Assembly: GCA_036897525.1 (NCBI GenBank)
Contig: JAYMTJ010000008.1
Span: 62,001-126,000, forward strand
Length of the DNA: 64,000 nucleotides
Direction of reading: 5' to 3'
Source: Pelargonium x hortorum
Lineage: Eukaryota > Streptophyta > Magnoliopsida > Geraniales > Geraniaceae
Shown here piece after piece: positions 59,850 to 64,000 of this stretch; the first letter of the stretch is position 1; each line of letters begins with the position of its first letter. A program made the translations under genes and the position numbers. The notes below the pieces were generated by a model, which had not been told where the DNA came from, made no database searches, and saw nothing but the letters and a program-made list of their open reading frames with translations.

Positions 59850-62800
59850 TTACTGGGATTTGTTCATAGCTTCTTGTGTTGGGTCGTATTGCTGGATTGA
59901 ATCCATATTAATAACCATAAGGGTACTTTTTAAAATTCATTTATATTCGTCTAGCCCCTTCTCTTTCCGGATTTCCTGCGGCATCTGTTAGAGATCTATA
60001 CAAGCTGCTAAATTACTATTATAAGGAAATTCTTATTTTAATATATAACTAGAAATAGCAAGGACCTTATTTGGTATAGTATGAAGAAACTCGAGGAGCA
60101 TAAACCCAAAATTTTGACTTTATCAGAATTTGCAGTGTACCCTGAAATGAAATAAAAAGAATACCATACAACGGTAACACTTTAATATATATGGACAAAA
60201 TGAAAGAAACTTGGATTTTTTTTAGGATGGTTTAAGGCGTTCTATTCAAAGGAAACTTTCCTAATTCACAATTTATGAAAGGGAGCATTAGTTACTAAAT
60301 CTTCACTTTTTTAAGGAACAGATAGAGCTTAAGAAGTCTTTTTTAGGAACTCTTTTATGTTTTTATAGGATATAGGAGGTGTCTTAGTATAAGTATAAGA
60401 CTTCCGATTACCGTAAATATTTTCTTTAGCAGGCACGGGTACGAACCTAGAGTTTTCGATTTATCCTTTTCTGAACCGCCCAAGCCAAGGGTTTAGCATC
60501 CTAATAAGTTTTTGTAGACTTATTTCTTTTTTCCCCTGTAGAAAGAGCTCCATCAAAATTCTAACATTAACCGTTCTTTACTAGTAAATGTATAAGGAAG
60601 GGTGCATTGTAAGCTTTCTAAATAAACAATTAATAAGAGCATTAGATCTCTTTCAAGGTTCAAGGATAGCCTATATATAACTAAACTCTGCTCTATTACT
60701 GAATTTATCACTCTTTCATTTCTTTTTTGTTACAAATCCTAAATAACAAAGAGTTTGTGAAGGCATAATACGGCGGCTTCTTTGAAGAAAAAACATAAGC
60801 AAAAACTTGACTTGACTAAAAGGGGATTGTTGATAGCTCTATGCAGCAACTAGTCCTGGTTTTGGGATTCTCTAAAAAAAGGATGTAGGGGGTTTAACCA
60901 GGGATTGATAAAGGCAGAGTCTTTTGTAAATTCGGGAAGAGTTTTCCGGGTTTAAGTGTTAACTTTTAAGAATTCGTCTTAACAGACATTTAAGGGTTTA
61001 ATTAGCCTGAGGATGACACGGAGTAATTTATCACTTTTAGGGCCTTTTTTATAAACAGTATTATATTATAGCCGCAAACCTTAAGATAGGCCTAATGCCA
61101 AAAAGAAAGGTGTAACTAATTAAGTTAAGACTTACAAGGAACGGCGGAACTTGTTTGTCTACTCCATCTTTGGGGTACTGCCCCCGCTTTTGCTATCTAA
61201 GAAGTACAGGAAAACTCCCTTTTTTTGGACCCCCTTTGGAAATACATAATAAAACCTAAATTTCAGTTCAGAGGAAGTTTCTTTTTCGTTTGTTCTTAAT
61301 TATAAAAACGTACTCGCCCGCAGATTTAAGAAAGGTAAACTTGCGCTTTCTAAACAATATCTAGAATCCTCTTTGTTGCACTTTTTTATTTATTTTCTAA
61401 AGAAAGTGGTACCCCTTCTTTAAGAAATAATCAATATCTGGGCTTTTAGTACAGGAAAAGGAAACTCAGGGGTTGTCTCACTCGATATAAATTCGCCTTA
61501 AGAATACGCCGAAAGTTTTTTTCTTAACCTTGACTTATAGGCTTTTGACTTTTTTTCCTGGCTTTAAATTAAAACTAAAAGAATTAGCTTTTGTCAGGTC
61601 TTATCACTAAAACTAGAAATGGAAGCTCTTCCTTTTCTAACCCGCATATGCCCCGGTTAACACTTTACTTCTTTATCCGTATCTCCTCCATAGCTATCAA
61701 ATTCTCCCATATCTACCTCGTCATTTTATGTATCTTGAGAGCTTGACTCTTATCTTATTACCTTAAGCTAAAAATTCTATTGTAAAAACCAAATTTTCTA
61801 TTTGAGGTAAAACTAGGAAAGATAAAACCTTTTCAGTCAGAATTGACTTCACTCAATCCCAACTCACTAACTAATCCTCTGACTATCTCTACATTCCTTG
61901 GCTAGTGAAGCAGTAACCTACGAAAGCAGTACCTGACAAGAGGAAAACCAGATTACTCTATCTTGACCGAGCTCTTTCAGATACCTGGGAAGACTCTAGA
62001 TAGCCAACACCTACTACTACTACTTACTTGCTTTCAGATCTTTACCACCTGTTAAAGCCCGACTCAGATTATCCCTACTCTACTCTTGAATTGAAGAAAC
62101 TCTCCTACTTCCTATTAGAGCCTTTTACCTAAGAAAATTCCTAAAATCTGGCTTCTACAATAACTAGATTCTGAGGGATCTTGTTCACTTTGTAAATAGA
62201 ACCTTGTTCAGTAAAAGTTAAGTTAGAGCGAGATCAATTTCGGTTCCCCCTTCTTCCATACCCCCATTTCACTTAGTTAGTTAGAGTACAGTCACACCTC
62301 GGAGCAACCTTTAAGTCTAAGAAATCCAACTAGGAAATCTGCCGCCTACTACCTACCCTATACAGCTTTCACTTTCTTACCTTAGTCCTTTTTTAGAATT
62401 AGACCCAGAACTTGTGCCAGCCGATCTGATTCCCCTAAAACCAGCATCCCTGAATTGAATTCCACATCTCAATTTAAAGGCCTATACTCTCCCCAAAATT
62501 CTACATATCCTTAAAAGTTTATGCCTTTTTCCTATTTGAATTTATAAGAAAACCCTTCTCAGCTTATATTCTAAATGGAAACCCTGACATATTCATTTTA
62601 AGAAATCGAACAGTGCCAAAAAAACTCGATAGGGTTAGGTAAAACTAGGAAAGACATACCCCTATTTTCTTTTCGATTTAGACTCCATTCCCAATAAACT
62701 GACCTTTTACAATTCCCTGAAAAATCCCCCTTTTAGTTAAGATTAAGAACGACTCCTCGAAGAAAAACCTCTCATAAGTTAAAGTCAGAGTAAGGAATAC

Positions 62801-64000
62801 AAACGAACTGGGAAGAATACCAAAAACACTACACTATCTAGAAAAAGCCTTTCCTTTAGTTGAGGTACCTTTTAACCTGGTTTTTCTTTCCTATTCGAAC
62901 TATTTAACACTTGGCTATCTCTTTTTGAGTTTCCTACGGTAGATTGACTCCTAGGCAGAGACTCCCCTTTGACTCTACTAGACTCACTCTCCTACCTGAA
63001 GAGGTTACTATCTAGAATGTCCTTTTTCTTTAGTTTAGGCAAGCTTTAGCTTGAGTTCGGTTTCCCTATTCGATCTCTTTATTATCACCCGATTTTGACT
63101 CTGTTTCTTTGGAATAACTTGCTTACTTTATATAGATAGGAATAGAAGAGTTTTTGGGACTATCTTAGACTGAGGGCTCTAACCTCCCTCCCTATCGATA
63201 AACCCCTTCACGGTAAAAGAAACCTAGGGATTGACCCGAAAGGACTCTTTCTAGCAGTTATCCAAAGGTATACCTAAACCAGCTTCTAAAGTGCCGATAA
63301 ACCTAGGATATCTGCTTACTGGTAAGTTATTATTAGTTAGTCAAAAAGCTCTTCCTGAAACCTAGGACCCTTAATAGTTATTACAAGAAAGCAAAACGAA
63401 CCTCATTTCCATGCATTTCATGTTCACTCTTCCAAAAGCGTTTTAGCTCCAATCTTCTACAATAAACCCGAGATTCCGACTTGCTGTAATAGAACCTTAA
63501 ATTGAAACCCGTTTTCTGACACCCGGGTACCTCCTATATGTCCTTAACCCTTTTGTTTGAACTTGCTCCACAAATGTTGTATAGTCAAACCTATAGCTTT
63601 TTCTATGACTTCCACTGATTTATACTTTAAAGAAAGGCTTAAATAGACTGATTAGTCATACCCTGCCAAGCTTGCTAGATCTACCTTATTCGCCTTTATA
63701 TATAGCTAGTTTTCGTAATCCAAATTCTCACTTTTTCCTTATCTTTCCTATATTCTAATGTCCACTTTCGCCAGGCTTCCCTTTCTAATTTACCGGGATT
63801 TTCCATTCTAGCCGAGTAGTATATAGGCCCCGTATCTCTCTCTTCTTTCAATCTTAATATGTCAAAACCACGGAACTATCTTAACCTAACCCAAAATCTA
63901 GGAAAGCTCTAACACCTTCGCAAGACCCTCTTTACCAAATAAATTGAAACAAAGAAACCCCTTTTTAATATTTCAATTTAAGTAAGAGCAACTCCTCGAA
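59850..64000. other. AT-rich DNA, pyrimidine-rich on the right
   Basis: No gene is supported. A T-loop-like word (CTAGGTTCGTACCC, minus strand near 60438-60452) lacks correct spacing to any D arm. From about 61640 the + strand becomes C/T-rich with few G. A CTA repeat lies at 62011-62023. The word GTGCCAGC at 62414-62421 resembles the small-subunit rRNA 530 loop but stands alone. Confidence 0.5.

Noticed and set aside
62414-62421. GTGCCAGC, resembling the small-subunit 530 loop
   Set aside because: The continuation does not match and no rRNA context exists.

Overview
This 64 kb window is AT-rich (about 35-37% GC by eye) and looks almost gene-free. Open frames of 60 codons or more are about as many as a back-of-envelope calculation predicts for random DNA of this composition. 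Only one frame (42456-42974) is longer than that calculation makes comfortable. I recognise no respiratory-chain, photosynthesis or polymerase gene, no rRNA, no intron with a convincing core, no CRISPR array, no insertion sequence and no retroelement.

What stands out is a scatter of tRNA-like loci. At 4880-4955 (-), 5495-5575 (+), 29075-29172 (-), 54536-54605 (-), 54793-54865 (+, initiator-Met-like), 54989-55070 (-) and 58870-58960 (-) there are T-loop words (GGTTCRA and relatives). Several also have D-arm words (GGTAGAG) at nearly the canonical distance. The loops and the spacing look right, but most stems do not pair. These tRNA words, the gene emptiness and the AT-richness suggest non-coding DNA of a large organelle genome, mitochondrial or plastid. 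The GC-richer short repeats are reminiscent of green-algal or plant organelle dispersed repeats. This is inference only: a nuclear origin or an artificially generated sequence is not excluded, and a homology search would decide.

Layout. 1-10 kb: featureless AT-rich DNA with two purine-rich patches and two tRNA-like loci near 5 kb. 10.3-10.9 kb: two head-to-head short frames and a strong stem-loop. 12.5-15.3 kb: a cluster of up to four copies of a diverged dispersed repeat of about 120-200 bp, with further copies at 41.3 and 49.6 kb. 15-41 kb: mostly nothing recognisable, with isolated hairpins (19730, 27208, 33547, 35252) and simple repeats. 42.5 kb: the longest open frame, encoding a basic protein of unknown identity. 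45.4-50.3 kb: purine-rich patches and a C-rich block at 47.6-47.9 kb. 54.5-55.1 kb: three tRNA-like loci within about 530 bp, one overlapping a nested hairpin. 59.6 kb: a short frame with faint similarity to organellar ribosomal protein S10. 61.6-64 kb: a pyrimidine-rich tail with nothing recognisable.

No operon, pathway or working system can be reconstructed. The most informative observations are the tRNA-like family with kept loops and lost pairing, the dispersed repeat family, and an excess of the word GGA(C/G)TCC.
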